Shown here in pieces: positions 18,626 through 27,680 of a DNA stretch of 64,000 nucleotides. The stretch is from positions 1-64,000 of the forward strand of contig JAFLDL010000022.1 in NCBI GenBank assembly GCA_017302435.1, written 5' to 3'. This stretch comes from Candidatus Accumulibacter necessarius. Its GTDB lineage: Bacteria; Pseudomonadota; Gammaproteobacteria; Burkholderiales; Rhodocyclaceae. Position numbers and translations under genes: made by a program. Each line of letters opens with the position of its first letter. Position 1 is the stretch's first letter. The notes beneath the pieces were generated by a model. That model did no database searches, had not been told where the DNA came from, and saw only the letters and a program-made list of their open reading frames with translations.

Positions 18626-19072
18626 GTGCAACCCGCTCAACCCCATGCCCGGAATCTGCGACAGGGGCGGTATTCTCAGGCCGGACAGATCTATCTGCTG
18701 ACCCTGGTGACCGCCGGACGAGAACGCGTCTTCCAGGATTTCAGCGCAGCGCGCAGGGCGGTCCGGGCCTTTGGTGAGCAAGCGGTACGCGACTACGGCA
18801 CCACCCTGGCGTTTGTGGTCATGCCCGATCACGTCCATTGGCTGCTCGAGCTTGGGTCAGAGGGAGGGGTCAGCGCGGCCGTGCGCGTCTATCGTGCCAA
18901 GGTCAGCCTGGCCCTCGGCCGGCGAATCTGGCAGAAGGGATTCTATGATCGCGCACTGCGCCGCGACGAAGATCTGGTTGCCGTCGCCCGCTATGTCGTC
19001 GGCAACCCGGTGCGTGCCGGGATCGTTGACCGTGTGGGCGATTACCCGCATTGGGATGCGGTGTGGATTTAG
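18626..19072 (+). CDS. REP-associated tyrosine transposase (RAYT-B)
   Basis: A 148-residue Y1/HUH transposase of the RAYT group. The HUH metal motif is MPDHVHWLLE near residue 66 and the catalytic Tyr is in VARYVVGNPVRAG near 124. The start region (LRQGRYSQAGQIYLLTLVTAGR) is typical of REP-associated members. It is bounded 18 bp upstream and 8 bp downstream by perfect inverted copies of family B, giving a 521-bp unit. GTAG-plus-hairpin is the known recognition form for RAYTs. A GTG start is used. The frame is intact. Confidence 0.92.
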   Translation: MQPAQPHARNLRQGRYSQAGQIYLLTLVTAGRERVFQDFSAARRAVRAFGEQAVRDYGTTLAFVVMPDHVHWLLELGSEGGVSAAVRVYRAKVSLALGRRIWQKGFYDRALRRDEDLVAVARYVVGNPVRAGIVDRVGDYPHWDAVWI

Positions 19073-19080
19073 AAAGACGA

Positions 19081-19104
19081 TCGCCCGATGAATCGGGCTC
19101 CTAC
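19081..19104 (-). repeat. Family-B REP, right flank of RAYT-B
   Basis: Inverted 24/24 match to the copy at 18584. Confidence 0.95.
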
Positions 19105-19162
19105 ATTGTCTGCTACCCGTTTCGGGATGCGGCGAGGATCTGCGCGGTCGGACGTCACGGGA

Positions 19163-19186
19163 TCGCCCGATGAATCGGGCTCCTAC
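19163..19186 (-). repeat. Family-B REP
   Basis: Third copy, same orientation as the 19081 copy. The bases following both copies (ATTG(T/C)CTGCTACCCGTTTCG) are also alike, so about 50 bp was duplicated with the REP. Confidence 0.92.
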
Positions 19187-19232
19187 ATTGCCTGCTACCC
19201 GTTTCGCGATGCGGTGATTTGGACCGCACACC

Positions 19233-19256
19233 GTAGGAGCCCGATTCATCGGGCGA
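19233..19256 (+). repeat. Family-B REP
   Basis: Fourth copy, inverted relative to 19163. The pair forms a BIME-like inverted doublet ahead of the EPS regulator gene. Confidence 0.92.
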
Positions 19257-19346
19257 TCGTCCTTCCCCGATCGCGTATGGCGCCTCCAACATTGCCGCTG
19301 CCGGGGACTTCCCGTATCATTTGCGTTCACGATTTGAACGAACACC

Positions 19347-19685
19347 ATGACCCCGGCAGAACAGGCGCACCTGCGCATCCTCAGAATCGTCGAAGAAGCA
19401 CCGCAGATCAGCCAGCGGCAGCTCGCCGAACGTCTCGGCGTCAGCCTGGGCAAGGCCAACTACCTGCTCAAGGCGCTGCTCGACCAGGGCTATATCAAGG
19501 CCGGCAACTTTCTTCGCGCCGAGGACAAGCTGAAATACGCTTACCTGCTGACGCCTGAAGGAATCCGCGCCAAGCTGCGCTTGACCCGCGACTACCTGGC
19601 CCGGAAAGAACAGGAGTACGTGGCGATGCAGGTCGAGATCGAAGACATGCGCGCCGAACTGGCCGCGCAGGAACACACTGGATGA
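19347..19685 (+). CDS. MarR-family EPS-associated transcriptional regulator
   Basis: A 112-residue winged-helix protein (helix-turn-helix in QISQRQLAERLGVSLGKANY, wing KLKYAYLLTPEGI) with a C-terminal helix (EQEYVAMQVEIEDMRAELAA). It matches the small MarR type that regularly sits at the head of exopolysaccharide loci. It lies 332 bp upstream of gmd and 200 bp before the ops element, so it is placed to regulate the EPS operon or itself. Its DNA site is not evident. Confidence 0.85.
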   Translation: MTPAEQAHLRILRIVEEAPQISQRQLAERLGVSLGKANYLLKALLDQGYIKAGNFLRAEDKLKYAYLLTPEGIRAKLRLTRDYLARKEQEYVAMQVEIEDMRAELAAQEHTG

Positions 19686-20016
19686 AGCGCGTCGCGCAGC
19701 CCCGCGGATGACCCGTGCCGGGCAACCGCTCTGACCTGACGAAGGCCATCGCCGGCTGCGGCCTGCCAACTGCGACCGGCAACAAGAAGCACGATTCCGG
19801 CGCTGCACGGGAACCCGCCGCCGCCAGTGGGAGGGAGACCGCCAGCGGCCAAGCCTTACCAAGTGCTGAATGCGCAAGCATTCGGGCATGGCGGTAGCGT
19901 GCCTGACCCCCGGCTCTGACGTGACCCCCCGACGCTGACGACCTTCACGTTGCCCCTACAGCCGCTGGTCCAGCCACCAGGCCACTTTCACCCACTCTCA
20001 CCGAGTCCCGAGCCAC
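19686..20016 (+). other. EPS leader region
   Basis: A 331-bp non-coding leader between the MarR-type gene and gmd. It holds the GNRA hairpin and ops element described separately. No credible short gene is seen. Confidence 0.6.
19868..19901 (+). promoter_or_regulatory. ops / JUMPstart-like element for RfaH
   Basis: GGCGGTAGCGTG at 19890-19901 is identical to the E. coli ops core, the pausing and RfaH-recruitment site of JUMPstart leaders. A perfect hairpin GAATGC-GCAA-GCATTC (19868-19883, GNRA tetraloop) lies 6 bp upstream. The surrounding AAGTGCT ... GGGCATGGCGGTAG also resembles JUMPstart. It lies 116 bp before gmd in the sense orientation, where an RfaH-type factor would load. The cognate protein is encoded at 16537. 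Confidence 0.85.
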
Positions 20017-21162
20017 ATGCCCATGACCCAGCCCGCCCACACCCCCCAACGAAAAGTCGCCCTGATCACCGGTGTCACCGGCCAGGACGGTGCCTACCTG
20101 GCTGAACTCCTGCTCGAGAAGGGTTACGAGGTGCATGGCATCAAGCGCCGCTCGTCGCTGTTCAACACCGATCGCATCGACCACCTGTACCAGGACCCGC
20201 ACGAGAAGGATCGCCGCTTCATCCTCCACCACGGCGACCTCACCGACTCGACCAGCCTGATCCGCATCATCCAGCAGGTCCAGCCGGACGAAATCTACAA
20301 CCTCGCCGCGCAAAGCCACGTCGCCGTCAGCTTCGAAGAGCCCGAGTACACCGCCAACGCCGACGGCGTCGGCGCCCTGCGCATGCTCGAAGCGATCCGC
20401 ATCCTTGGCCTGGAGAAGAAAAGCCGCTTCTACCAGGCCAGCACCTCGGAACTCTACGGTCTCGTCCAGGAAAGCCCGCAGAAGGAAACCACCCCCTTCT
20501 ACCCGCGCAGCCCCTATGCCGTCGCCAAGCTCTACGCCTACTGGATCACCGTCAACTACCGCGAGGCCTACGGCATCTACGCCTGCAACGGAATCCTCTT
20601 CAACCACGAAAGCCCGGTTCGCGGCGAAACCTTCGTCACCCGCAAGATCACCCGTGCCATCGCCCGCATTGCCCTCGGCCTGCAGGACTGCCTCTACCTC
20701 GGCAACCTCAGCGCCCTGCGCGACTGGGGCCACGCCCGCGATTACGTCGAAATGCAGTGGCTGATGCTGCAGCAGGACCATCCCGAAGACTTCGTCATCG
20801 CCACCGGCGTGCAATACAGCGTCCGCCAGTTCGTCGAGTTCGCCGCGGCCGAACTCGGCATCAGCCTGCGCTTCACGGGTGAGGGCGTCGATGAAGTCGG
20901 CATCGTCGACAGCGTCAGCGGCAACCAGGCCAAGGTCAAGCCGGGCGATGTCATCGTTCGCGTAGACCCGCGCTACTTCCGCCCGACCGAGGTCGAAACA
21001 CTGCTCGGCGACCCGACCAAGGCGCGCGAGAAACTCGGCTGGACGCCGACCACCAGCCTGCACGAGCTGGTCAAGGAAATGGTCCTCGCCGATTACAGCT
21101 CGGCCCGGCGCGACGCCCTGGTCAAGCTCGCCGGCTTCCAGACCTTCGACCACCACGAATGA
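20017..21162 (+). CDS. gmd: GDP-mannose 4,6-dehydratase
   Basis: A 381-residue SDR enzyme making GDP-4-keto-6-deoxy-mannose from GDP-mannose. The NADP motif is [38 protein letters not shown] and the catalytic [12 protein letters not shown] (YxxxK) are present, and the C-terminal [23 protein letters not shown] is characteristic. It is the first structural gene after the ops site, and the next gene (fcl) converts its product to GDP-L-fucose. Most members are about 350-375 residues; the first ten residues are extra, and a second ATG two codons in is an alternative start. Confidence 0.96.
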   Translation: MPMTQPAHTPQRKVALITGVTGQDGAYLAELLLEKGYEVHGIKRRSSLFNTDRIDHLYQDPHEKDRRFILHHGDLTDSTSLIRIIQQVQPDEIYNLAAQSHVAVSFEEPEYTANADGVGALRMLEAIRILGLEKKSRFYQASTSELYGLVQESPQKETTPFYPRSPYAVAKLYAYWITVNYREAYGIYACNGILFNHESPVRGETFVTRKITRAIARIALGLQDCLYLGNLSALRDWGHARDYVEMQWLMLQQDHPEDFVIATGVQYSVRQFVEFAAAELGISLRFTGEGVDEVGIVDSVSGNQAKVKPGDVIVRVDPRYFRPTEVETLLGDPTKAREKLGWTPTTSLHELVKEMVLADYSSARRDALVKLAGFQTFDHHE

Positions 21163-21174
21163 GTGGCGGCCAGC

Positions 21175-22254
21175 ATGCCTGAACCCCGGATCTACGTCGC
21201 CGGCCATCGCGGCATGGTCGGTTCGGCCATCGTTCGGCAACTGCGCAATCCGCAAACGCGGGGCCTCGCCGCCGGCAACCCTGGCTCCATGCCCGAGATC
21301 GTCACTCGCAGCCACGCCGAACTCGACCTCACCAACCAGTCGGCCGTCAATGCCTTCTTTGCCAAGGAACGGCCCGACCAGGTCTACCTGGCCGCCGCCA
21401 AAGTCGGCGGCATTCACGCCAACAACAGCTACCCGGCCGAGTTCATCTACCAAAACCTGATGATCGAGGGCAACATCATTCACGCCGCCTACACCCACGG
21501 CGTGCCGAAGCTGCTCTTCCTCGGCTCCAGCTGCATCTACCCTCGGCTCGCGCCGCAGCCGTTAGCGGAAGACGCATTGCTCACCGGCACCCTGGAACCG
21601 ACCAACGAAGCCTACGCCATCGCCAAGATCGCCGGCATCAAACTCTGCGAGAGCTACAACCGCCAGTACGGCACCGACTACCGCAGCGTCATGCCGACCA
21701 ACCTCTACGGCCCCGGCGACAACTACGACCTGCAGAACAGCCACGTCATTCCGGCGATGATCCGCAAGCTGCACCTGGCCAGACTCGCCGCCGAACACGA
21801 CTGGCCGGCGATCGAAAGCGACGAAGCCAGGCACGGCCCCATCCCCGAAGACCTCAGACGCCAGCTCCACGACACCTGCACCGGGCAGCTCGATCCCCAT
21901 CTCACGCTCTGGGGCACGGGCACGCCCAGACGCGAATTCCTCTACGTCGACGACATGGCCGCCGCCAGCGTGCACGTCATGAACCTCGACCCGGCCACCT
22001 ATGCCGCCCACACCCAGCCGATGCTCTCGCACATCAACGTCGGCACCGGCGAGGACATCACGATCCGCGAACTCGCGACCACCGTCGCCAGCGTCATCGG
22101 CTATTGCGGTCGCATCGACTTCGACGCCAGCAAACCGGACGGCACGCCAAGAAAACTGATGGATGTCTCCCGCCTCCATGCCCTTGGCTGTTGCGCCACC
22201 GTCGGCCTCGCCGTGGGGCTGGCCAGGGCCTACGCTGATTTCCGCGCCGCCTGA
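21175..22254 (+). CDS. fcl: GDP-L-fucose synthase
   Basis: A 359-residue epimerase-reductase that converts the Gmd product to GDP-L-fucose. The NADP site is [10 protein letters not shown], the catalytic motifs [12 protein letters not shown] and [10 protein letters not shown], and [14 protein letters not shown] is the typical mid-region. A longer loop near 205-235 is found in a subset of the family. I chose the ATG at 21175; a GTG at 21163 directly after the gmd stop is also in frame. Tight spacing indicates one operon with gmd. Confidence 0.95.
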   Translation: MPEPRIYVAGHRGMVGSAIVRQLRNPQTRGLAAGNPGSMPEIVTRSHAELDLTNQSAVNAFFAKERPDQVYLAAAKVGGIHANNSYPAEFIYQNLMIEGNIIHAAYTHGVPKLLFLGSSCIYPRLAPQPLAEDALLTGTLEPTNEAYAIAKIAGIKLCESYNRQYGTDYRSVMPTNLYGPGDNYDLQNSHVIPAMIRKLHLARLAAEHDWPAIESDEARHGPIPEDLRRQLHDTCTGQLDPHLTLWGTGTPRREFLYVDDMAAASVHVMNLDPATYAAHTQPMLSHINVGTGEDITIRELATTVASVIGYCGRIDFDASKPDGTPRKLMDVSRLHALGCCATVGLAVGLARAYADFRAA

Positions 22255-22378
22255 AGCAGGTTGGCCCCGTGACCCCACAACCGTGCTCCAGGGCGGAATC
22301 GCTCCGGCGCCAGCCAGCGCCCCCTCAGCGTCAAGCGACGCAACCCACTTAACTCACACTGTCCGCTGCGAGTCATTG

Positions 22379-23284
22379 ATGACCACTCCTTCCTCATCGC
22401 ATGTCAATCGCCGCCAACGCAAGGGAATCATCCTCGCGGGGGGCTCCGGGACGCGCCTCTATCCCGCCACCCTGGCGGTTTCGAAGCAGCTGCTGCCGAT
22501 CTACGACAAGCCGATGATCTATTACCCGCTGACCACACTGATGCTGGCGGGAATCCGCGACATCCTGATCATCTCCACCCCGCAGGACACCCCTCGCTTC
22601 GAGCAATTGCTCGGCGATGGCCAGCAGTGGGGGCTGAGCATCCGCTACGCGGTGCAAGCCAGTCCCGACGGCCTGGCGCAGGCGTTCATCATCGGCGCCG
22701 ACTTCATCGGCAACGGAACGTCGGCCTTGGTGCTCGGGGACAACATCTTCTATGGCCACGAAATCGCCAACGATCTGCAGTCGGCCAACGCCCGGGAGAG
22801 CGGCGCCACCGTCTTCGCCTACCGTGTCCATGACCCCGAGCGCTACGGCGTCGTCGAGTTCGACAAGTCCGGCTGCGCGATCAGTCTTGAGGAGAAGCCG
22901 GCGGCGCCAAAATCCCACTACGCAGTCACCGGACTTTATTTCTACGACAACCGGGTGGTCGATGTGGCCCGCAACCTCAAGCCTTCAGCCCGGGGCGAGC
23001 TCGAAATCACCGATGTCAACCGCCAGTACCTGCGGTGGGGTGAGCTCAGTGTCTCCATGATGGGCCGCGGCCACGCCTGGCTGGACACCGGCACCCACGA
23101 ATCCCTGCTGGCAGCGAGCATGTTCATCGAAACCATCGAGAAGCGGCAGGGGCTCAAGATCGCCTGCCCCGAGGAGATTGCCTTCAGGGAGGAATACATC
23201 AGCGCCGCGCAGCTGGAAGCGCTCGCCGAGCCGATGAAGAAGAACCTCTACGGGCAGTACCTGCTCGGATTGCTCAGGGAATGA
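22379..23284 (+). CDS. rfbA: Glucose-1-phosphate thymidylyltransferase
   Basis: A 301-residue Rml[21 protein letters not shown] (nucleotide binding) is followed by [16 protein letters not shown], then [19 protein letters not shown] and [10 protein letters not shown]. It makes dTDP-glucose, the entry to dTDP-rhamnose. The open frame extends 72 codons upstream, but the ATG at 22379 gives the normal family length. rfbC follows, whereas rfbB and rfbD are not in the window and must be elsewhere if rhamnose is made. Confidence 0.95.
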   Translation: MTTPSSSHVNRRQRKGIILAGGSGTRLYPATLAVSKQLLPIYDKPMIYYPLTTLMLAGIRDILIISTPQDTPRFEQLLGDGQQWGLSIRYAVQASPDGLAQAFIIGADFIGNGTSALVLGDNIFYGHEIANDLQSANARESGATVFAYRVHDPERYGVVEFDKSGCAISLEEKPAAPKSHYAVTGLYFYDNRVVDVARNLKPSARGELEITDVNRQYLRWGELSVSMMGRGHAWLDTGTHESLLAASMFIETIEKRQGLKIACPEEIAFREEYISAAQLEALAEPMKKNLYGQYLLGLLRE

Positions 23285-23375
23285 CGCGCTCGGCGAGTCG
23301 TCATCGCTGAGGCAAAGAGACCTTCTTGCCGAATGCTGCCCTTTAAACGTCCCTTTTCCCACATCGGCCCAGCCC

Positions 23376-23915
23376 ATGAAACTTGTCCCGACCTCAATCC
23401 CGGACGTCCTGATCATCGAACCCAGGGTCTTTGGCGACTCCCGTGGCTTCTTTCTGGAAAGCTGGAACCGCAGGAGCTTTGCCGATCTTGGCCTGCATCT
23501 GGATTTCGTACAGGACAACCAGTCCCGTTCCGCGAAAGGTGTGCTGCGCGGCCTGCATTACCAGTTGCGGCAGCCCCAGGGCAAGCTCGTGCGGGTGACC
23601 CAGGGTGCCGTCTTTGATGTTGCAGTGGATATCCGCCGCTCGTCGCTCACTTTCGGGCGTTGGGAAGGGGTCGAGTTGTCGGCAGAAAATCAGCGCATGC
23701 TGTGGATACCGCCTGGTTTCGCGCATGGCTTTCTCGTGCTGTCCGACCTGGCAGACTTCTGCTACAAGGCCACGGCCTATTACTCCCCGGACGACGAGCG
23801 CTGCATCCAGTGGAACGATCCCGAAATCGGCATCCGCTGGCCGCTCGACGGCGAACCGACCCTATCGCCAAAAGACCGCGCAGGAACGCCGCTGCTGGCC
23901 GCCCAGGTGTACTGA
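23376..23915 (+). CDS. rfbC: dTDP-4-dehydrorhamnose 3,5-epimerase
   Basis: A 179-residue cupin-fold epimerase. DVLIIEPRVFGDSRGFFLESW opens the protein, the catalytic His is in LRGLHYQLRQPQGKL, and IPPGFAHGFLVLSD and YKATAYYSPDDERC are typical. It converts dTDP-4-keto-6-deoxyglucose to the rhamnose precursor. It is 91 bp after rfbA and probably the last gene of the ops-controlled leading part; family-B and A repeats begin 65 bp later. Confidence 0.95.
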   Translation: MKLVPTSIPDVLIIEPRVFGDSRGFFLESWNRRSFADLGLHLDFVQDNQSRSAKGVLRGLHYQLRQPQGKLVRVTQGAVFDVAVDIRRSSLTFGRWEGVELSAENQRMLWIPPGFAHGFLVLSDLADFCYKATAYYSPDDERCIQWNDPEIGIRWPLDGEPTLSPKDRAGTPLLAAQVY

Positions 23916-23979
23916 TTCACCGACGCACGCCAGCCAAAGGTCACCTAGGCAATCGTGCTGCCATGCCCCGCCATATCCC

Positions 23980-24003
23980 GTAGGAGCCCGATTCATCGGG
24001 CGA
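23980..24003 (+). repeat. Family-B REP
   Basis: A full 24-bp copy. A nucleotidyltransferase relic starts immediately after it, so this repeat marks the truncation point. Confidence 0.93.
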
Positions 24004-24222
24004 TTCCAACTGGCAGCGGGTACGGCTCGGCCGGACAGCGACCTCGATCTGGCGGTGGCGGATGACAAGTCGTTGAGCGCCGATGCCAGGATGGCATTGA
24101 TTGCCGATCTCGCGGAGCATGTGGGCCGGCCAGTCGATCTGATTGACCTGGCTCGCGCCTGGTCGACCGCCTGGTGCAGGTCGCGACGCGGGCCGGGCGG
24201 CCTCGATGGGCTCTTCTCTTGA
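24004..24222 (+). pseudogene. MNT-type nucleotidyltransferase fragment
   Basis: In frame after the REP: GTARPDSDLDLAVADDKSL, then ARMALIADLAEHVGRPVDLIDL. This is the metal-binding DxD core of small minimal nucleotidyltransferases that pair with HEPN toxins. The N-terminus, including the GS(R/A)ARG part of the active site, is replaced by the REP. The C-terminus drifts out of frame after VDLIDL. No HEPN partner follows. Clearly a remnant. Confidence 0.7.
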
Positions 24223-24231
24223 GGAAATGCC

Positions 24232-24243
24232 GATACTGTCCCC
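24232..24243 (-). repeat. Family-A repeat, short copy
   Basis: GATACTGTCCCC on the plus strand, an inverse-oriented and shortened family-A core 25 bp before the Rpn gene. Confidence 0.6.
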
Positions 24244-24267
24244 TCATTTCAACCTGACGCCTTCACC

Positions 24268-25275
24268 TTGAACCCGCCATCCGAAACCGCCGTCGCCAAC
24301 GACGATTACGACACCCCCTGGAAAGACGCCGTCACGCGCTACTTTCCTGAGTTCATCGAGTTCTACTTTCCCGACGCGCATCGGCAGATCGACTGGAACG
24401 GCGGTTACACCTTCCTTGATCAGGAACTTGCCCAGATCGTCAAAGATGCCGAACTCGGCAAGCGTCTCCTCGACAAACTCGTCCAGGTTGCCACCCACGA
24501 CGGCGGCGAACACTGGGTGTACGTCCACATCGAAGTGCAAGGTGGCCAGGAAGGTGACTTCGCCGAACGCCTCTTCACCTACAACTACCGCCTCTACGAC
24601 AAATATCGCCGCCCCATCGCCAGCCTCGCCGTTCTTGCGGACGATCGCCAACACTGGAAGCCGCAGACTTATGGCTATGAGCTCTTCGGTTGCCGGCACT
24701 ACCTCGAATTCCCCACCGTAAAGCTACTCGACTACCAGCCGCAAACGCAGGCCCTGCTGGTCGACCCCAACCCTTTCGCTCTGGTTACTGCCGCTCATCT
24801 GCTCACCCAGCAAACCAAAGGCGACGACCGGCAAAGGCTGGCTGCAAAATGGCGGCTAGCTAAACTGCTCTACGAACGTAACTGGGACAAGCAACGCATC
24901 ATTGACCTGTTCAGCGTCATAGACTGGATGATGCAAGTGCCCAAAGACCTGCAAAATCAACTCTGGCAAGACATCGAACAACTGGAGAGGAACCGAACCA
25001 TGCCCTACATCACCTCGGTAGAACGCATCGGCATTGAGAAAGGCATGCAGCAAGGCATGCAACAAGGCATTCAACAAGGCATGCAGCAAGGCATGCAGCA
25101 AGGCATACGGCAAGGGGAGTCAGCCCTCCTCGAGCGCCAACTCACCCGCCGTTTTGGCCCGCCCAGCGCGGAGACAGTGGCTCGGCTGCAGGCGGGCACC
25201 GTCGAACAACTGGAACAGTGGGCCGAAAACATCCTTGACGCCACGACGCTGGAAGATGTCTTCAAGGATCACTGA
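24268..25275 (+). CDS. Rpn/PD-(D/E)XK family nuclease with DUF4351 tail
   Basis: A 335-residue protein of the recombination-promoting nuclease / DUF4351 group. The N-terminal PD-(D/E)XK core includes GYTFLDQELAQI and the acidic VHIEVQGGQEGDFAERLF. A coiled stretch of four-residue units (GMQQ/GIQQ, about 257-285) follows, and then the DUF4351 module ending ENILDATTLEDVF. The four-residue units are encoded by an imperfect 12-bp tandem repeat at 25044-25110, which can change copy number without frameshift. The start is a TTG, as no ATG is near. Such genes are scattered as multi-copy families; DNA breakage activity is known for E. coli RpnA. Confidence 0.85.
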   Translation: MNPPSETAVANDDYDTPWKDAVTRYFPEFIEFYFPDAHRQIDWNGGYTFLDQELAQIVKDAELGKRLLDKLVQVATHDGGEHWVYVHIEVQGGQEGDFAERLFTYNYRLYDKYRRPIASLAVLADDRQHWKPQTYGYELFGCRHYLEFPTVKLLDYQPQTQALLVDPNPFALVTAAHLLTQQTKGDDRQRLAAKWRLAKLLYERNWDKQRIIDLFSVIDWMMQVPKDLQNQLWQDIEQLERNRTMPYITSVERIGIEKGMQQGMQQGIQQGMQQGMQQGIRQGESALLERQLTRRFGPPSAETVARLQAGTVEQLEQWAENILDATTLEDVFKDH

Positions 25276-25379
25276 CCATTTGACGCACTGGACAAGCAGG
25301 GCCGGTTCCGGTTATCGAGCACGCTTGTCTGTCGTAGGGCGCAATACGCGGCGCATCGCGCCATCGGCAACCGCGCACC

Positions 25380-26069
25380 ATGATCATTCAACGGTTCGCG
25401 TCCGACGGACAGCGATTCGGCTTCATCTGGAGGAGACACTGTGGCGGGAAAAATGGCCTGTCGCGGTGGGTGTGGGTATGCAACGTCGTCACCACGGTGG
25501 TGTACTTCATTGGCAACCGCAGCGCGGAGATCCTCATCGATGCCCTGCCGGGCAGCCTGAAGTGCTATCGCCCGACGAACCGCTACTTTCTGCTCGAGGA
25601 AGCGAGCGTCGGGGAAGCGCAACTGGCCGACGAGTCGAACACGGTCGGCGGCATCATCCGGATCGAGAAGAGTGGTACGCCCGCGGACATCCGTCGAGCC
25701 GTCGCGCGGCTTCACCAGCGGCTGCAGGGTGCGCAGTACGACAGCCCGCGCCGGGCGCTGGTGGGATGGATCAACCGGGTCGTACTCCGCCGGCTGATGC
25801 CCGGCCAGGCGATCCCGGAAGTCAACGAACTACAGGAGATCGACGCCATGCTGGCGGAAGCCGTAGATAGCTGGACAAGGCAGTGGAAGGAAGAAGGCGG
25901 CCTCGAAGGCGAGAGCACGCTGCTGCAGAAGCTTTTTGAGCGCCGTTTCGGGCCGCTGCCGGAGTGGGCACGCCAACGGCTCGCGGAGGCGACGGGCGAG
26001 CAACTGGAGGCCTGGGCGCTCGAAGTCCTCGACGCCGACACACTCGAGGGCGTGTTCGAGAAACGGTAA
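25380..26069 (+). pseudogene. Rpn-family gene remnant lacking the nuclease core
   Basis: A 229-codon frame whose second half is a normal Rpn/DUF4351 tail (GIIRIEKSGTPADIRRAVAR, EIDAMLAEAVDSWTRQWKEE, LFERRFGPLPEWARQRL, EVLDADTLEGVFEK). The first 55 codons lack the PD-(D/E)XK start, and no catalytic acidic cluster is seen. It was probably cut down by deletion after duplication. Its DUF4351 module is related to, but clearly diverged from, the intact gene just upstream. Confidence 0.65.
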
Positions 26070-26093
26070 CGGTATGCTTTTCTTGCCTAGACG

Positions 26094-26378
26094 GTACGCT
26101 TCGGCGACTTCAACGGACGCCATGTTGCCGTCTGGGGACTGGCATTCAGGCCGAACACCGAAGACCTGCGCGAAGCGCCGAGCCGGACGCTGCTCTCCGA
26201 CCTTTTCGCCACGGGGGCGACCGCGACCGCGCACGCCCCGGTTGCCATGGAAGCGGCCCGGCGCGTCCGCGGCGACGAGGTCTGCCTGATCTACCTGAGC
26301 CATCCGCGGACAGCGCTCGAAGCGCTTGGTGAGCGGGCTGGTCTCTGGAAGGTATTTCATATACTGTCCCCTTATTAG
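26094..26378 (+). pseudogene. Divergent ugd C-terminal fragment
   Basis: The frame reads VRFGDFNGRHVAVWGLAFRP then NTEDLREAPSRTLL and APVAMEAARRVRGDE. This aligns with the UDP-glucose dehydrogenase segment [20 protein letters not shown] / [14 protein letters not shown] / [14 protein letters not shown] of the intact gene at 43515, but is much more diverged than the other fragments. The last part runs straight into a family-A repeat, which supplies the final residues (FHILSPY) and the stop. Confidence 0.8.
26351..26371 (-). repeat. Family-A repeat (GGTATTTCATATACTGTCCC form)
   Basis: A minus-oriented copy that ends the ugd fragment. The same extended form, with GGTATTTCAT on its outer side, recurs at 27588 and 31256. 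Confidence 0.9.
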
Positions 26379-26601
26379 CCGGGAAGTCTTCAATCAACGC
26401 CGACAGTAGCAAGGCACCGCACCCCCCAGCCGCTTGTCAGACCGAAATCTGCTGTTCCGAGGTCAGGGACCGTCGCGGAAAAAAATCTCGCCATGCTCCA
26501 CGTACAGCTCCGACCGCTTCGGAATTGAACGAGGATAGCAACCCGGAGGCCGGGAGCTGTGGCAAGGAGGCGTCAACGTGTTCTCGATGTCGAGAGAAAA
26601 C

Positions 26602-26613
26602 TATACTGTCCCC
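26602..26613 (-). repeat. Family-A repeat, core only
   Basis: TATACTGTCCCC on the plus strand, followed by a T-run, 16 bp before a family-B copy. Confidence 0.7.
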
Positions 26614-26629
26614 TTTTTTACCCACCCCT

Positions 26630-26653
26630 GTAGGAGCCCGATTCATCGGGCGA
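26630..26653 (+). repeat. Family-B REP
   Basis: Complete copy in plus orientation. Confidence 0.93.
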
Positions 26654-26757
26654 CTAAGGCCTACCCCCCATTTTTTGCCGAACCGACGTGTTGCTCTCGA
26701 AACCGGAGCTTCGGGTGGGTAGAACCGACTTGCAGGCCATTGTTGAGGGAGGTCGAT

Positions 26758-27195
26758 ATGAGCACCAGGTACGAAACCGATGTCGTGGCATGGGCCAACG
26801 AGCAGGCCAGCCTTCTTCGTGCCGGGCGGTTTGAGCTGCTCGACCGCGACCACATCGCGGAGGAAATTGAAGACGTGGGCAAGAGCGAACAGCGCGAACT
26901 TGCGAGCCGGATGTCGGTTCTTATGGCCCATCTGCTCAAGTGGCGACATCAGCCGGAGCGGCGGGGAGCCAGTTGGGAAAAGACCATCCTCGCACAGCGC
27001 AAGGAGATTGCCTATGGACTGAGTGACGCCCCAAGCCTGACCCCCAAGCTTCAGGAAACGCGATGGCTTGAGATGGTGTGGGCCAAGGCTGTCGCTCAGG
27101 CGGTTGGGGAAACCGGCCTTGATTGCTTTCCCGACACCTGTCCGTGGGCGATGGAAGAAGAAGTCCTCAATGATGACTGGCTACCGGATGCCTGA
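26758..27195 (+). CDS. DUF29 family protein
   Basis: A 145-residue, mostly helical DUF29 protein. YETDVVAWANEQASLLRAGRF is followed by DHIAEEIEDVGKSEQRELAS, then RMSVLMAHLLKWRHQPERRG and the C-terminal CPWAMEEEVLNDDWLPD. It is a common multi-copy family in cyanobacteria and betaproteobacteria with no established function. GGGAGG precedes the ATG. A 3' fragment of a second copy, with its downstream flank, lies at 29735. Confidence 0.9.
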   Translation: MSTRYETDVVAWANEQASLLRAGRFELLDRDHIAEEIEDVGKSEQRELASRMSVLMAHLLKWRHQPERRGASWEKTILAQRKEIAYGLSDAPSLTPKLQETRWLEMVWAKAVAQAVGETGLDCFPDTCPWAMEEEVLNDDWLPDA

Positions 27196-27587
27196 AGACA
27201 CGCATCGCTAGTAGCCGATCCCGGCGCCGGCACGTCACCAGGCGGACAAGGGCTTGCGCAGTACCAGCGGTGGTACGGCGTCGGTTGCAGGGCAATTGCT
27301 CAACCGTCGGCAAGGCAGGGATACACCAGCTGCAGGCGTCTTTTCGTGGTCAGGATAGTTGGCTGGTGCACGACTTCGATACGCTCATGACGATGGAGCG
27401 CTCAGCACTCGCGCGGCAATCCAAGTGGTTTATCTTTTTGTTCTTGAGGAATAACTGGTTGTACGAACTGCGTTTGCGCTTGCGCGGGAATGAGGGTTTG
27501 CTGGCGCCGCCCCAATTATTGCAGCCCCCGCGGCCGCGCGCCTTGACTGAGGTCAGCTGAGGTTATTGAGTGGGCGCGTCTCTGGAA
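27196..27587. other. DUF29 downstream flank, no gene recognised
   Basis: About the first 160 bp match, with many changes, the flank behind the DUF29 fragment at 29809-29985. They may derive from a decayed minus-strand gene, since both copies read DxEKTPxAGV ... LRKPL(A/S)AW on that strand. I do not recognise the family. Confidence 0.4.
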
Positions 27588-27608
27588 GGTATTTCATATA
27601 CTGTCCCC
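27588..27608 (-). repeat. Family-A repeat (GGTATTTCATATACTGTCCC form)
   Basis: Same extended form as at 26351 and 31256. The preceding bases (TCTCTGGAA) are also shared with the 26341 copy. Confidence 0.9.
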
Positions 27609-27649
27609 GTTTTTCCACCATCCTTCGCCCGGCGCCAACGAACGTGCCG

Positions 27650-27680
27650 GTATTTAGCATGATCATGCTAGTATTTAGCC
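27650..27680 (+). promoter_or_regulatory. Palindromic operator at the MNT/HEPN module
   Basis: A perfect 16-bp palindrome TAGCATGATCATGCTA (27655-27670) is embedded between two direct repeats GTATTTAGC (27650-27658 and 27671-27679), directly abutting the ATG at 27681. Since the first gene has a winged-helix domain, this is a good candidate autoregulatory site. Confidence 0.65.

Larger units (their letters stand above)
26379..26757. other. Repeat-bearing intergenic region
   Basis: Contains a family-A core at 26602-26613 and a family-B REP at 26630. Otherwise no gene is recognised. Confidence 0.5.

Noticed and set aside
17297-18838. A 513-codon minus-strand frame
   Set aside because: Antisense to the beta-CASP nuclease; no family features.
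19945-21498. A 517-codon minus-strand frame over gmd/fcl
   Set aside because: Val/Asp/Gly-rich antisense shadow of two confidently identified enzymes.
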